Part shown: positions 1 to 7,274 of the stretch, piece by piece
How the letters are laid out: each line of letters opens with the position of its first letter
How positions within the stretch are numbered: position 1 is the first letter of the stretch
Origin: Lactobacillus sp. UCMA15818
GTDB taxonomy: Bacteria; Bacillota; Bacilli; Lactobacillales; Lactobacillaceae
NCBI RefSeq assembly: GCF_030400225.1
Contig: NZ_VJYB01000009.1
Coordinates: forward strand, 1-43,205
Direction of reading: 5' to 3'
Length of the DNA stretch: 43,205 nt
Position numbers and translations under genes: made by a program
Notes under the pieces: model-generated
What the model saw: only the letters and a program-made list of their open reading frames with translations
What the model was told of the DNA's origin: nothing
Databases searched by the model: none

Positions 1-83
1 ATGGATTAACTCCAGTCGAATATCGTAAACAGTATCTAGCTAACAATTAAAATAAACATGTCCAACTTTTTTAAGGCAGTACA
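1..83 (+). mobile_element. Right end of an IS3-family insertion sequence
   Basis: The window opens inside an insertion sequence. The last 15 codons of a transposase are visible, followed by a terminal inverted-repeat-like end at about 59-83 (TGTCCAAC...GCAGTACA). That end resembles the IS-tip palindrome at 1826-1882, which shares TGTCYAACTTTT...CAGTA. It abuts a truncated copy of the dispersed palindromic repeat, so the element probably inserted into that repeat. The left end and any target duplication lie outside the window. The IS3 assignment rests on the transposase C-terminus and the end sequence only. Confidence 0.7.
3..50 (+). CDS. IS3-family transposase, C-terminal fragment (5' part outside window)
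   Basis: Frame 3 reads GLTPVEYRKQYLANN and then a stop. This matches the C-terminal signature of IS3/IS150-type orfB (DDE integrase) transposases, where a 'TPxxYR' motif lies just before the end. Only 15 residues are in the window, so intactness of the gene cannot be judged. The stop is followed by about 10 bases and then the terminal inverted repeat, the expected spacing for this family. Confidence 0.75.
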   Translation, partial: GLTPVEYRKQYLANN

Positions 84-246
84 AAGTCGGGAAAATTTGA
101 GTACTAACTCGAAATTACGAACATAGCGAGTACTTTGCTACGAGTAATTTGAAGTTAGGCGGAGAATTTTGACTTGTGGAACACGTTTAATCAGAGTCTG
201 ACACAAGTTGAGAAAATTTGAGCACTAACCAAAATTACGAACATAT
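84..246. repeat. Dispersed palindromic repeat, copy 1 (IS-truncated) plus a partial second copy
   Basis: Bases 84-189 match the repeat seen at 8285-8402, 19145-19254, 23897-24006 and, in part, 28421-28480. The core CTAACTCGAAATTAC ... GTAATTTGAAGTTAG forms a long imperfect hairpin. The outer left arm is missing where the insertion sequence joins. A second left half-copy (CTGACACAAGTTGAGAAAATTTGAG...) follows at 198-245, giving an incomplete tandem. No coding capacity was seen. Confidence 0.8.
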
Positions 247-259
247 TAACCTAGTCCTT

Positions 260-901
260 CTATATAGTAATACTACCTTCATACAAATAATATATTTCAG
301 GATTTTTATGCGGCGTTCCATCTTCGTCTTTCCAGAAAAAGTTTTTTTGATTGACTCGCTGTAAACCCTTGTGATCATAAAATTTAAAATTAGATGAATT
401 ATCGGTAAACAAGTAAAAGTTGTTTACACCCAATCTTTGAAGATAATCATAAAAATGTTTGTACAGCTTTCCTCCAATGCCCAATCCTTGATACCCCTCC
501 TTAACAATCAATAGATTAAGTGCTCCGCCATACTTCTTCCCACTTAACGCTAGTAATTCCTCATCAATATTCATCGTTTCCATATATTGTGCAAAAATAT
601 AATTTTTATCTTCGAATCCAGCTAACTGTAACAATGATTTTAATTGTCGTCTCTGCCAAACATATTGCAGTCTTGACCATTGTTCATGACTTGTGGCGAC
701 TATGCCCACAATCTTACTATTGATTACTGCCACAAAAACATCATCTGCCCCGACCAGTAAATCGCATAAGAAGAATTCCGCCATAGGCTTGACCAAAGGC
801 TTTTCAATCCATTCACGGTAATCCCATGTCTCTATAACCATTTCCAAGACTTCTTGATAATCAGCATCTTCCATTTTTCTATAAATAATTTTCTCTCTCA
901 T
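260..901 (-). CDS. GNAT-family N-acetyltransferase
   Basis: This 213-residue protein has the length and layout of a single-domain GCN5-related acetyltransferase. The N-terminal strand carries YRKMEDADYQEV. The acetyl-CoA-binding motif A is visible near residues 134-148 as VKEGYQGLGIGGKL, matching the (Q/R)xxGxG/A pyrophosphate loop. A C-terminal FYxxxGL-type segment (KFYDHKGLQRV) is typical of the fold. The substrate cannot be deduced. It stands alone on the minus strand between the repeat region and divergent efp. The ribosome binding site before the ATG at 901 is weak. No catalytic residue could be assigned by eye beyond the CoA loop. Confidence 0.8.
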   Translation of the reverse strand: MREKIIYRKMEDADYQEVLEMVIETWDYREWIEKPLVKPMAEFFLCDLLVGADDVFVAVINSKIVGIVATSHEQWSRLQYVWQRRQLKSLLQLAGFEDKNYIFAQYMETMNIDEELLALSGKKYGGALNLLIVKEGYQGLGIGGKLYKHFYDYLQRLGVNNFYLFTDNSSNFKFYDHKGLQRVNQKNFFWKDEDGTPHKNPEIYYLYEGSITI

Positions 902-1046
902 CTTTATACTCTCGACTTCCTGGGTATTTAAACCAATTTTCTATCCTCTATCGTACCGTAAAGTTCTCGAAAGACAAAATACTTGCTGCTTTATTTACAA
1001 TATTCCTATTTTACTGTCCATTTCTTCAATGTTCCATCATTCTTTA

Positions 1047-1055
1047 TGTTATACT
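1047..1055 (+). promoter_or_regulatory. Extended -10 promoter for the efp leader/efp
   Basis: TGTTATACT is an extended -10 element (TG-N-TATACT). No good -35 is visible at the usual distance. It would start transcription near 1062, about 32 bases before the leader ORF and 130 bases before efp, so the leader would lie in the efp transcript. Confidence 0.55.
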
Positions 1056-1093
1056 GAAAGTTGAACATAAAAAAATAATTGGTGGAAATAATA

Positions 1094-1141
1094 ATGACTC
1101 ATCGTGGTTTCGCTCTATCACTCGCACCACCCCTTGCTTAG
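1094..1141 (+). CDS. Putative 15-residue Pro-Pro leader peptide upstream of efp
   Basis: The short ORF reads MTHRGFALSLAPPLA and stops 49 bases before the efp start. A GGTGG ribosome binding site lies 8 bases upstream of its ATG. The Pro-Pro codons (CCA CCC) near its end are the kind of motif on which ribosomes stall without EF-P, and the downstream gene is EF-P. The bases ACCCCTT (1129-1135), spanning these codons, are exactly complementary to AAGGGGT (1177-1183), the efp ribosome binding site. CCACC (1127-1131) can also pair with the leader's own GGTGG (1081-1085). The translation and pairings are seen directly. A regulatory role is inferred. Chance occurrence of a 15-codon ORF is possible. 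Confidence 0.5.
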   Translation: MTHRGFALSLAPPLA

Positions 1142-1190
1142 TTAGCAATTTATAGATTTATAATACAAAAAATAAAAAGGGGTTACACAA

Positions 1191-1748
1191 ATGATTGAAG
1201 CAATTGAATTAAAAGTTGGAATGATTTTTGAAAAAAATGGTAAACTCATCAAGGTACTCGAAACTAACCATCACAAACCTGGCAAGGGTAATACAGTTAT
1301 GCAGATGAAGCTGAACGATATTCGTTCCGGCTCAATTGTTCAGACTACTATGCGTCCTACAGAAAAAGTTGACCTAGCAATCGTTGATAAGAAGAAGGCT
1401 CAATTCTTATATAAGCAAGATGATATCATCTTCTTTATGGATCTAGACACATATGAACAATATGAACTACCCGCTCAACTAATTGAAGCAGAAAGTAAGT
1501 ATTTAATTCCCGACTTACAAGTTCAACTAAACTTTTGCAATAATGAATTAATCGGAATTGATTTACCAACAACTGTTGAAATGACAGTTACTGAAACCGA
1601 ACCAACTATTAAGGGTGCTACGGCTGCTAGTGGCGGAAAACCTGCAACAATGGACACAGGACTTATTGTCGTTGTTCCCGATTTTATCAAAAATGGTGAA
1701 AAATTAGTTATCAACACTGGAAATGGAACCTATAAGCAGAGAGCTTAG
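1191..1748 (+). CDS. efp: Elongation factor P
   Basis: EF-P binds between the P and E sites of the ribosome and speeds peptide-bond formation at consecutive prolines. The 185-residue protein has the normal family length. The N-terminal KOW-like domain carries the loop HHKPGKGNT (about residues 27-35), with the conserved lysine that is modified in many bacteria. The middle OB domain is followed by the C-terminal OB domain signature GGKPATMDTGLIVVVPDFI. The N-terminal domain (TVMQMKLNDIRSG) is rather different from the commonest form (FVRxKLxNL), so it may be one of two EF-P paralogues, as I recall for some lactobacilli. The ATG follows a strong AAAGGGG site 8 bases upstream. See the Pro-Pro leader ORF just before it. 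Confidence 0.95.
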   Translation: MIEAIELKVGMIFEKNGKLIKVLETNHHKPGKGNTVMQMKLNDIRSGSIVQTTMRPTEKVDLAIVDKKKAQFLYKQDDIIFFMDLDTYEQYELPAQLIEAESKYLIPDLQVQLNFCNNELIGIDLPTTVEMTVTETEPTIKGATAASGGKPATMDTGLIVVVPDFIKNGEKLVINTGNGTYKQRA

Positions 1749-1825
1749 AACTTATTGTCCGTTGTTTTCCATTTACTATAATCTGTTACCTTCAAGGACT
1801 TGAATATAAAAAAAGACTTAATCGA

Positions 1826-1882
1826 AACATACTGACCCCCAAAAGTTAGACATAAAATCTAACTTTTGGGGGTCAGTATGTT
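1826..1882. repeat. Perfect 25-bp inverted repeat resembling abutted IS3-family ends
   Basis: Two perfectly complementary 25-base arms (1826-1850 and 1858-1882) flank a 7-base loop. Each arm contains ACTGACCCCCAAAAGTTAGA or its complement, which resembles the tips of IS3/IS150-type elements and partly matches the IS end at 59-83. The transposase body is absent, so this could be a MITE-like remnant. It lies between convergent efp and the phosphoesterase gene and could end transcription from either side, although the flanking T-runs are weak. Confidence 0.8.
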
Positions 1883-1916
1883 ATAGGAGTTCTTTTAGTA
1901 CAAAACAAAAAGGTTT

Positions 1917-3476
1917 TTATTTGATTATTTTCAAATTATTAGGTTGAACTGCTTTAAACTCTTTGTGCTCCCTTAGGTATTTAGCAATCAGCTTTGGCAT
2001 ATCATCATCACACACACGAATACTCTTATCCATATTAAACATCGGATATTCACCACCACCAACAGCTCGATACTGACTAATCGCGACATCAATCTTATCA
2101 GTGTCTTTAAGCACCTGCTTATGGTACATAACTCTAACAACTCGCTGCCCCAGTGGTTTGGTTAAATCAAAAGTGTAATCTATTCCTGAATAATAATCGT
2201 AATTATACAGCTGGACTTTAGATACATTACAACTACTTGCCATACTGATTGAACCATCTGCATGAAGTTCAAAAAAGCTGGCACACCGCTCCAGAGCTGC
2301 TCTCAAATCGGCACCACTAATTCGTTCAACTACTAATGTATTGGGATAGATATAGTTGTTCAAGATATCCCTGACAGTAATTTGTGCATCATAACCTTTG
2401 ACCTCATCATTAAATAGTGCAGAACCGGCAACATCTGTCCCAGTAGCATCCATCTGGATATGATTGATTAAGTCTAAATATGCGTGTCCATGCAGCCTTG
2501 CATTCAGATGATTATGAATATGCATGTTCCCATTGACAGTTGCTACTGGTATATCCAGCCAATCTTCAATACTGTGTCTCCAGTCCATTAAAATTGCTTC
2601 TAGTTCTTGATTTACCGGTTGGTCACTTGTATTAAGAAGTTCTGCGCTTGAGCCGATTATCGCTTTATTGTCATCTAATTCTATTGAAATCTGTCCTACA
2701 TTTTCGGCACGGTATCCAGGTTGAGTAGTCGGAACTCCATTAACAAGTTGTGCTATTTTTCTGTGTTGGTGTCCAGTTACTAGGGCATCGATACCTGGTA
2801 CTTCGCAAAGCAGTGCATACCCCTCGTTTTCACCCGTTAATTCTTCAGTTAGTCTGCCACTACCAAGGTCTTTTTCAAAACCACCATGATAAGCAACCAC
2901 TACCACATCTGCTTGCTTTTTTAAAATCGGAACATATTTTTTTGCCGCTGTAAGAGCAGAACTAAAAGTAATTCTATCAATATTTTCTGCCTTTTCCCAG
3001 TGTGGTACATACTGCGTGGTCAATCCTAAAATCGCAATTTTGATACCCGCCTTTTCAATTATTCGATATGGCTGATCAATAATTTTTTGCGCCATCTCTC
3101 CACTAATATTTGCACCTAAAATCGGATACTTTTTATTTTTCCAGGTTTCTTCAATGTACGATATTCCATAATCAAATTCGTGGTTCCCTAAAACACCTGC
3201 ATCTGCATCCAGAAAATTAGTCATCATACAAAAGTCCTGATTATATTTTTTTGTTTTCCTTGTGCGGTAAGTATAATCGGTCATAGGAGAACCCTCTAAG
3301 AAATCGCCATTTTCGATGTATATGACAACCTCATCGCTAGCAGCTGTCTCCTTGATTGTCTTAATAACCTGTGCAGCCTTCAAATAACCAAATGGATGAT
3401 AGTCTGTTCTACTGCTAAAATTAGTTGGAAAAATATAACCATGTACATCGCTTGTCGAGAGAATCTTAACCTTCAT
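1917..3476 (-). CDS. Cytoplasmic 5'-nucleotidase / 2',3'-cyclic phosphodiesterase family metallophosphoesterase
   Basis: This 519-residue protein has the two-domain layout of UshA/YfkN-type nucleotidases. The N-terminal calcineurin-like metallophosphatase domain shows the metal-binding motifs in order: STSDVHG (about residues 7-13), ENGDFLEGS (about 55), GNHEFDYG (about 97), YHGGFE (about 196) and TGHQHR (about 234). The C-terminal 5'-nucleotidase domain follows from about residue 310. Most relatives are secreted or wall-anchored. This one starts directly at the first beta-strand (MKVKILSTSDVHG), with no signal peptide and no LPXTG, so it is predicted to be cytoplasmic. It is probably a nucleotide scavenging or housecleaning enzyme; the exact substrate is unknown. 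It converges on efp across the IS-tip palindrome. Confidence 0.88.
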   Translation of the reverse strand: MKVKILSTSDVHGYIFPTNFSSRTDYHPFGYLKAAQVIKTIKETAASDEVVIYIENGDFLEGSPMTDYTYRTRKTKKYNQDFCMMTNFLDADAGVLGNHEFDYGISYIEETWKNKKYPILGANISGEMAQKIIDQPYRIIEKAGIKIAILGLTTQYVPHWEKAENIDRITFSSALTAAKKYVPILKKQADVVVVAYHGGFEKDLGSGRLTEELTGENEGYALLCEVPGIDALVTGHQHRKIAQLVNGVPTTQPGYRAENVGQISIELDDNKAIIGSSAELLNTSDQPVNQELEAILMDWRHSIEDWLDIPVATVNGNMHIHNHLNARLHGHAYLDLINHIQMDATGTDVAGSALFNDEVKGYDAQITVRDILNNYIYPNTLVVERISGADLRAALERCASFFELHADGSISMASSCNVSKVQLYNYDYYSGIDYTFDLTKPLGQRVVRVMYHKQVLKDTDKIDVAISQYRAVGGGEYPMFNMDKSIRVCDDDMPKLIAKYLREHKEFKAVQPNNLKIIK

Positions 3477-3618
3477 ATGTTTAAACCATCTTCTTTCGCA
3501 ATCTTCTTAAAAAACAAATTAATTAAAACATCTATAAAAAATATAACTTTTTAACTAATATTTTCAAGAAACAAAACAAAAATACCTTTAATAGTTTAAT
3601 TCAATAGACACTTCATTT

Positions 3619-4458
3619 TTAGACCTTCGTATCTGAAATGATAGTCTCATGATCCATAATCTTGCTTAGTCGTTCTCGATTCTCAGCGATCAACAGTAGA
3701 AAAATCGTCTCCACAACGGTCATTGCTGCAACTCGCGAAAAATAATACTCCGATTGCAAAACCCTCTGTCTAACTGCCGTATGCAAATGATAGTCTGCTT
3801 CTAGGGCAATTGGTGAATCACTGCGGTTAGTAATTGCTATTATTTTCATTCCTCGTTTCTTTGCCACATCAATTTGTTTTAATAATGATTTAGATTCACC
3901 AGAATTGGAGATAACCATTAGCACATCCCTATCTGTTAGATTAAGAGTCTGCCCGATTGAAGTCTGCCATGATTCCGAACAAATTGATAAAATACCAATC
4001 TGATTAAAGCGATAAGCTGCATCCGCAACAACAGGAAACGTATTACCCTCTGCCGCAATCTGTAAAATATGTGCATTTTGAATTAATCCCATAATTTTTT
4101 TTATCGTTGGCGTGGTTACACTATTCAAAGTATTAGTAATCTCAGCATTTTTATTATCACTAATGTTAGCGATTGCTTGTTGAATATTATCAATATTAAT
4201 AACTTTGTAGTAACTAGATTCATCATCGGAGACTTTCGCTAATTTAATCTTCAATTGATGAAAACCAGACAACTGCAAATTCTTACAAAATCTTGAAACA
4301 GAGGCTTCACTGACAACTGCCTTAGCTGCAAGTTCCGAAATTGTATAATTTACCGCATCTCCAGGATTTTTTAAAATAACCTGTGCAATTTTTTTGTCGG
4401 TCTGGGTCATAGCACGCAAGTTACTATATATTGTATCAACTACATTTTCGCTACTCAT
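3619..4458 (-). CDS. RpiR-family transcriptional regulator (HTH + SIS domain)
   Basis: The protein has an N-terminal RpiR helix-turn-helix (about residues 1-75, including ELAAKAVVSEASVSRFCKNLQLSGFHQLKIKLA) and a C-terminal SIS sugar-phosphate-binding domain (about 120-250, with VISNSGESKSLL). Such regulators sense phosphosugars and control uptake and catabolic genes. It is encoded just downstream of, and on the same strand as, the fructose-type PTS gene (54-base gap), so it probably regulates that gene and perhaps the divergent rpiA-like operon. The ATG at 4458 was preferred over an in-frame upstream start at 4479 because GGAGG lies 10 bases before it. The length is typical of the family. Confidence 0.88.
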   Translation of the reverse strand: MSSENVVDTIYSNLRAMTQTDKKIAQVILKNPGDAVNYTISELAAKAVVSEASVSRFCKNLQLSGFHQLKIKLAKVSDDESSYYKVINIDNIQQAIANISDNKNAEITNTLNSVTTPTIKKIMGLIQNAHILQIAAEGNTFPVVADAAYRFNQIGILSICSESWQTSIGQTLNLTDRDVLMVISNSGESKSLLKQIDVAKKRGMKIIAITNRSDSPIALEADYHLHTAVRQRVLQSEYYFSRVAAMTVVETIFLLLIAENRERLSKIMDHETIISDTKV

Positions 4459-4512
4459 TAATCTCAGTCCTCCAAACAACTGTGTAAAATAGAATCAATT
4501 ACATAATATCAT

Positions 4513-6414
4513 TTATTCTTCGATGAGCGCTATCTTTTTTGGCTTCCAAACACCATAAATTGTTCCGGCTACAACTGATCCGATTATTAAAGCTAATACA
4601 AAATACAAAGGATTGTGCATCAATAAAACAACCCATAAGCCGCCATGAGGAGCTGGTACACTAACCTTCCATAATTGAGCCAGTCCACCACCAATTACAG
4701 AACCGATGATACAAGAACCGATTACTCGTAACGGATCAGCAATCGCAAATGGAATTGCTCCTTCGGTAATAAATGAAATTCCTAAGACATAGTTACTGAT
4801 TCCAGCTTTACGTTCATCTTCCGTAAACTTATTTTTCCAAATTGTTGTTGCAATTGCGATTGCTAAAGGTGGAATCATCCCCCCAACCATTACGGATGCC
4901 ATCATACTGCCATCACCAGTCGCTGTTAATACACCAATTGCAGTCGTATATGCCGCTTTATTCACTGGGCCGCCCAAGTCAACTGCCTGCATTCCACCAA
5001 GAATTGCTCCAAGCAAGATTGCATTTGCGGTTCCCATAGTTGTCAAAAAATGAACTAAGAACAGATTAACTACTGAGAAAATCGGATCAATTACAAAGAA
5101 CATTAATGTTCCAATGATAAATAATCCTAATACAGGAAAGATAATCATTGGTTTTAATCCGTCTAATGATTTCGGTAATTTAATAAATATCTTCTTCAAC
5201 AACAAAATCAAATAGCCTGCGATGAATCCTGCAATAATCCCACCAATAAATCCGGCACTACCACTTGACTTAACAATACTTGCACTCGCTTGCGTTGCCA
5301 TATAGCCACCGACAAAACCTGGCATCATGGCTGGACGATCACCAATTGAAAATGCAATAAATCCGGCTAAGATCGGAATTAAGAAACTAAATGCATTTGT
5401 TCCAAGTGAGTTCAAGAATATAAAAGCAGTTGAAGTCTTCCCTAATGATTGCTCTAACAAAAATGAAATTGCCATTAAGATTCCACCACCAACAACAAAG
5501 GGCAGCATATTCGAAATTCCACTCATTAAATCTTGATAAACATGATGCCAAATTCCACCTTGCTTATTATCTTCACTTGAAGAGCTATTTCCACCCGCAA
5601 CTTCAAACGTAGCAAGATTCCCAGCCAACACACGCTGAATAAGTTCATCAGGTTTCTTAATACCATCAATTACAGCAGTCTGTAGAACTTTCTTCCCAGC
5701 AAAGCGCTCCACTTCAACTTTTTTATCTGCCGCAACAATTACGCCTACAGCATTAGCAATCTCATCTGTACTTAAGCGATGCTTGACTCCCTCTGACCCA
5801 TTTGTCTCAACTCTCATCCTAACATTCATTTTTTTACCAGCATCAAGTAATGCTGACTCTGCCATATATGTGTGCGCAATTCCAGTTGGGCAAGCAGTTA
5901 CAGCAACAATTAAAGGTAAATCTTGAATCTCAGGCTGTTGTATCTCATTTGATTCCTTTTTGTCACTAGCTGCTTTGAATAATTGCTGAACTTCCGTTGG
6001 TGTTTTTGCTTTCTTTAAATCTGTAATCAGATTAGCATCCAACAATAATGATGATAATCCCGCCAGAGCTTGCAAATGAACATCATTAGCATTAGCTGGA
6101 GCAGCAATCATGAAGAACAAATGAACCGGTTTTCCATCAAGTGCATCGTAATCAATTCCCTGTTCGCTTTTCGCAAATAAAACAGCAGCTGCGTTTACCG
6201 CCTTATTTCTAGCATGAGGCATTGCAATTCCATCACCAATTCCCGTCGTTGCTTCCTCTTCGCGCTTGAAAATATCTTGTTCAAAAAGCTTTTTATCATT
6301 AACTAAACCATTTGCAAAAAATGAGTTAACCATTTCATGCAATGCATCTTCCTTAGTTTTTGCTTTTAAATCCATAATCATGATGTCTTTTTTCAGTATG
6401 TTTAATACATCCAT
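4513..6414 (-). CDS. PTS fructose-type transporter, EIIABC fusion
   Basis: This single-chain 633-residue phosphotransferase permease imports and phosphorylates a sugar. The EIIA domain (about residues 1-150) has the active-site histidine in AMPHARNKAV. The EIIB domain (about 165-265) has its cysteine in VTACPTGIAHTYMAE. The membrane EIIC domain (about 290-620) carries the family motif GGPVNKAAYTTA. The order A-B-C is normal for Gram-positive fructose-family enzymes. No 1-phosphofructokinase gene (fruK) sits beside it, so the sugar need not be fructose. The neighbours (RpiR regulator, RpiA paralogue, Gfo/Idh dehydrogenase) suggest an unusual ketose, pentose or polyol. The promoter at 6466-6494 overlaps a cre site, so repression by CcpA is likely. 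RBS AGAGG lies 8 bases before the ATG. Confidence 0.9.
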   Translation of the reverse strand: MDVLNILKKDIMIMDLKAKTKEDALHEMVNSFFANGLVNDKKLFEQDIFKREEEATTGIGDGIAMPHARNKAVNAAAVLFAKSEQGIDYDALDGKPVHLFFMIAAPANANDVHLQALAGLSSLLLDANLITDLKKAKTPTEVQQLFKAASDKKESNEIQQPEIQDLPLIVAVTACPTGIAHTYMAESALLDAGKKMNVRMRVETNGSEGVKHRLSTDEIANAVGVIVAADKKVEVERFAGKKVLQTAVIDGIKKPDELIQRVLAGNLATFEVAGGNSSSSEDNKQGGIWHHVYQDLMSGISNMLPFVVGGGILMAISFLLEQSLGKTSTAFIFLNSLGTNAFSFLIPILAGFIAFSIGDRPAMMPGFVGGYMATQASASIVKSSGSAGFIGGIIAGFIAGYLILLLKKIFIKLPKSLDGLKPMIIFPVLGLFIIGTLMFFVIDPIFSVVNLFLVHFLTTMGTANAILLGAILGGMQAVDLGGPVNKAAYTTAIGVLTATGDGSMMASVMVGGMIPPLAIAIATTIWKNKFTEDERKAGISNYVLGISFITEGAIPFAIADPLRVIGSCIIGSVIGGGLAQLWKVSVPAPHGGLWVVLLMHNPLYFVLALIIGSVVAGTIYGVWKPKKIALIEE

Positions 6415-6465
6415 TTTGAAAACCTCTTTCCCTTTTTTTTATTTAGTGAAAATAATTACAATCAA

Positions 6466-6494
6466 AATGTAACCGCTTTTTAGAAAAAAGTCAA
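6466..6494 (-). promoter_or_regulatory. Promoter for the fructose-type PTS gene with overlapping cre site
   Basis: On the minus strand, TTGACT (plus 6489-6494) and TACATT (plus 6466-6471) are separated by 17 bases. The sequence ATGTAACCGCTTTTT at 6467-6481 matches the CcpA cre consensus WTGNAANCGNWNNCW with one mismatch and covers the -10 region. Catabolite repression of the PTS gene is therefore likely. Confidence 0.7.
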
Positions 6495-6510
6495 CATCTA
6501 ATTTAAAGTG

Positions 6511-6539
6511 TTGACAAATAAATTTTCATGTAATACTAT
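6511..6539 (+). promoter_or_regulatory. Promoter for the rpiA-like / Gfo-Idh operon
   Basis: TTGACA (6511-6516), a 17-base spacer and TACTAT (6534-6539) precede the rpiA-like start by about 65 bases. The promoter is divergent from the PTS promoter, and the two -35 boxes lie 16 bases apart. One regulator bound between them could therefore control both transcripts. Confidence 0.7.
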
Positions 6540-6603
6540 GTTCTTGTAAATTAATTTCATAAATATTTATTTTCTGAAAAAAATTTAAAAAGAGGTGATT
6601 AAG

Positions 6604-7272
6604 TTGCCACCGATAGTCAAAGAAGCGCTTGCACTTATCAAGCCAAACATGAGTATCAGCCTAGGTGGTGGAAGTAATGTTTCTCATCTTGCTTCTGCGC
6701 TGGCTGCAAAGCCTGATTTAAATCTAACAATTTATACTCCATCTGAGCTCACAAGAAATTATTGCAAGTCACTTGGAATAAGAATTACGAGCAACGTTGG
6801 TATCAAGCATATTGATCTGGCTTTTGATGGATGCGATTCATTGGACACAGATCTTAATGCTCTAAAAAGCAATGGCGGTATTCATTTATTTGAGAAAATC
6901 AATGCTGAATTAGCTGATGAATATATCATCTTGGCCCCCCACCAAAGGGTAACAAAATTACTCAATCCTGCAGTACCACTCACACTTGAAATAGTTGATA
7001 TTACAAGTTCCGCCGTGTTGCAGCGACTTGAAGAATTAAATCTAAAAGGCAGTATTAGGCTGGCAAAAGACATTGCAGGCTATGCAAGAACACCCTTAGG
7101 GAACCTCTTAATAGACTGCTACGCAAGTGATTGGCATAATATCTCGCAAGTTAACGCTATTCTCGCACAACTAAATGGAGTCGTTGCCACATCTTTCTTT
7201 GAGAATCTGGTAACACTTGGTTTAACTTTTGATGAAACTGGAAAAATATATGAATTTAGGAAGGAAGATTAA
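6604..7272 (+). CDS. RpiA-family ribose-5-phosphate isomerase paralogue (diverged)
   Basis: RpiA interconverts ribose 5-phosphate and ribulose 5-phosphate. The fold is recognisable over the full length (222 residues): the phosphate loop as SLGGGSNVSHLA (instead of the usual GLGTGSTA), then AFDGCDSLDTDLNALKSNGG, corresponding to the catalytic AFDGADE...K-GGG region, and FEKI for the usual REKI with its catalytic Glu. Asp, Lys and Glu are kept, but neighbouring positions are changed, so it may act on another sugar phosphate. The TTG at 6604 is chosen because AGAGG lies 8 bases upstream; the GTG at 6595 overlaps that site. It sits 2 bases before the Gfo/Idh gene and is divergent from the PTS gene. 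It is probably accessory to the imported sugar rather than the housekeeping enzyme. Confidence 0.75.
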   Translation: MPPIVKEALALIKPNMSISLGGGSNVSHLASALAAKPDLNLTIYTPSELTRNYCKSLGIRITSNVGIKHIDLAFDGCDSLDTDLNALKSNGGIHLFEKINAELADEYIILAPHQRVTKLLNPAVPLTLEIVDITSSAVLQRLEELNLKGSIRLAKDIAGYARTPLGNLLIDCYASDWHNISQVNAILAQLNGVVATSFFENLVTLGLTFDETGKIYEFRKED

Positions 7273-7274
7273 TT

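Noticed and set aside
4842-5612. Plus-strand ORFs opposite the fructose-type PTS gene
   Set aside because: They are antisense shadows of a strongly conserved membrane protein gene, without RBS or recognisable domains.
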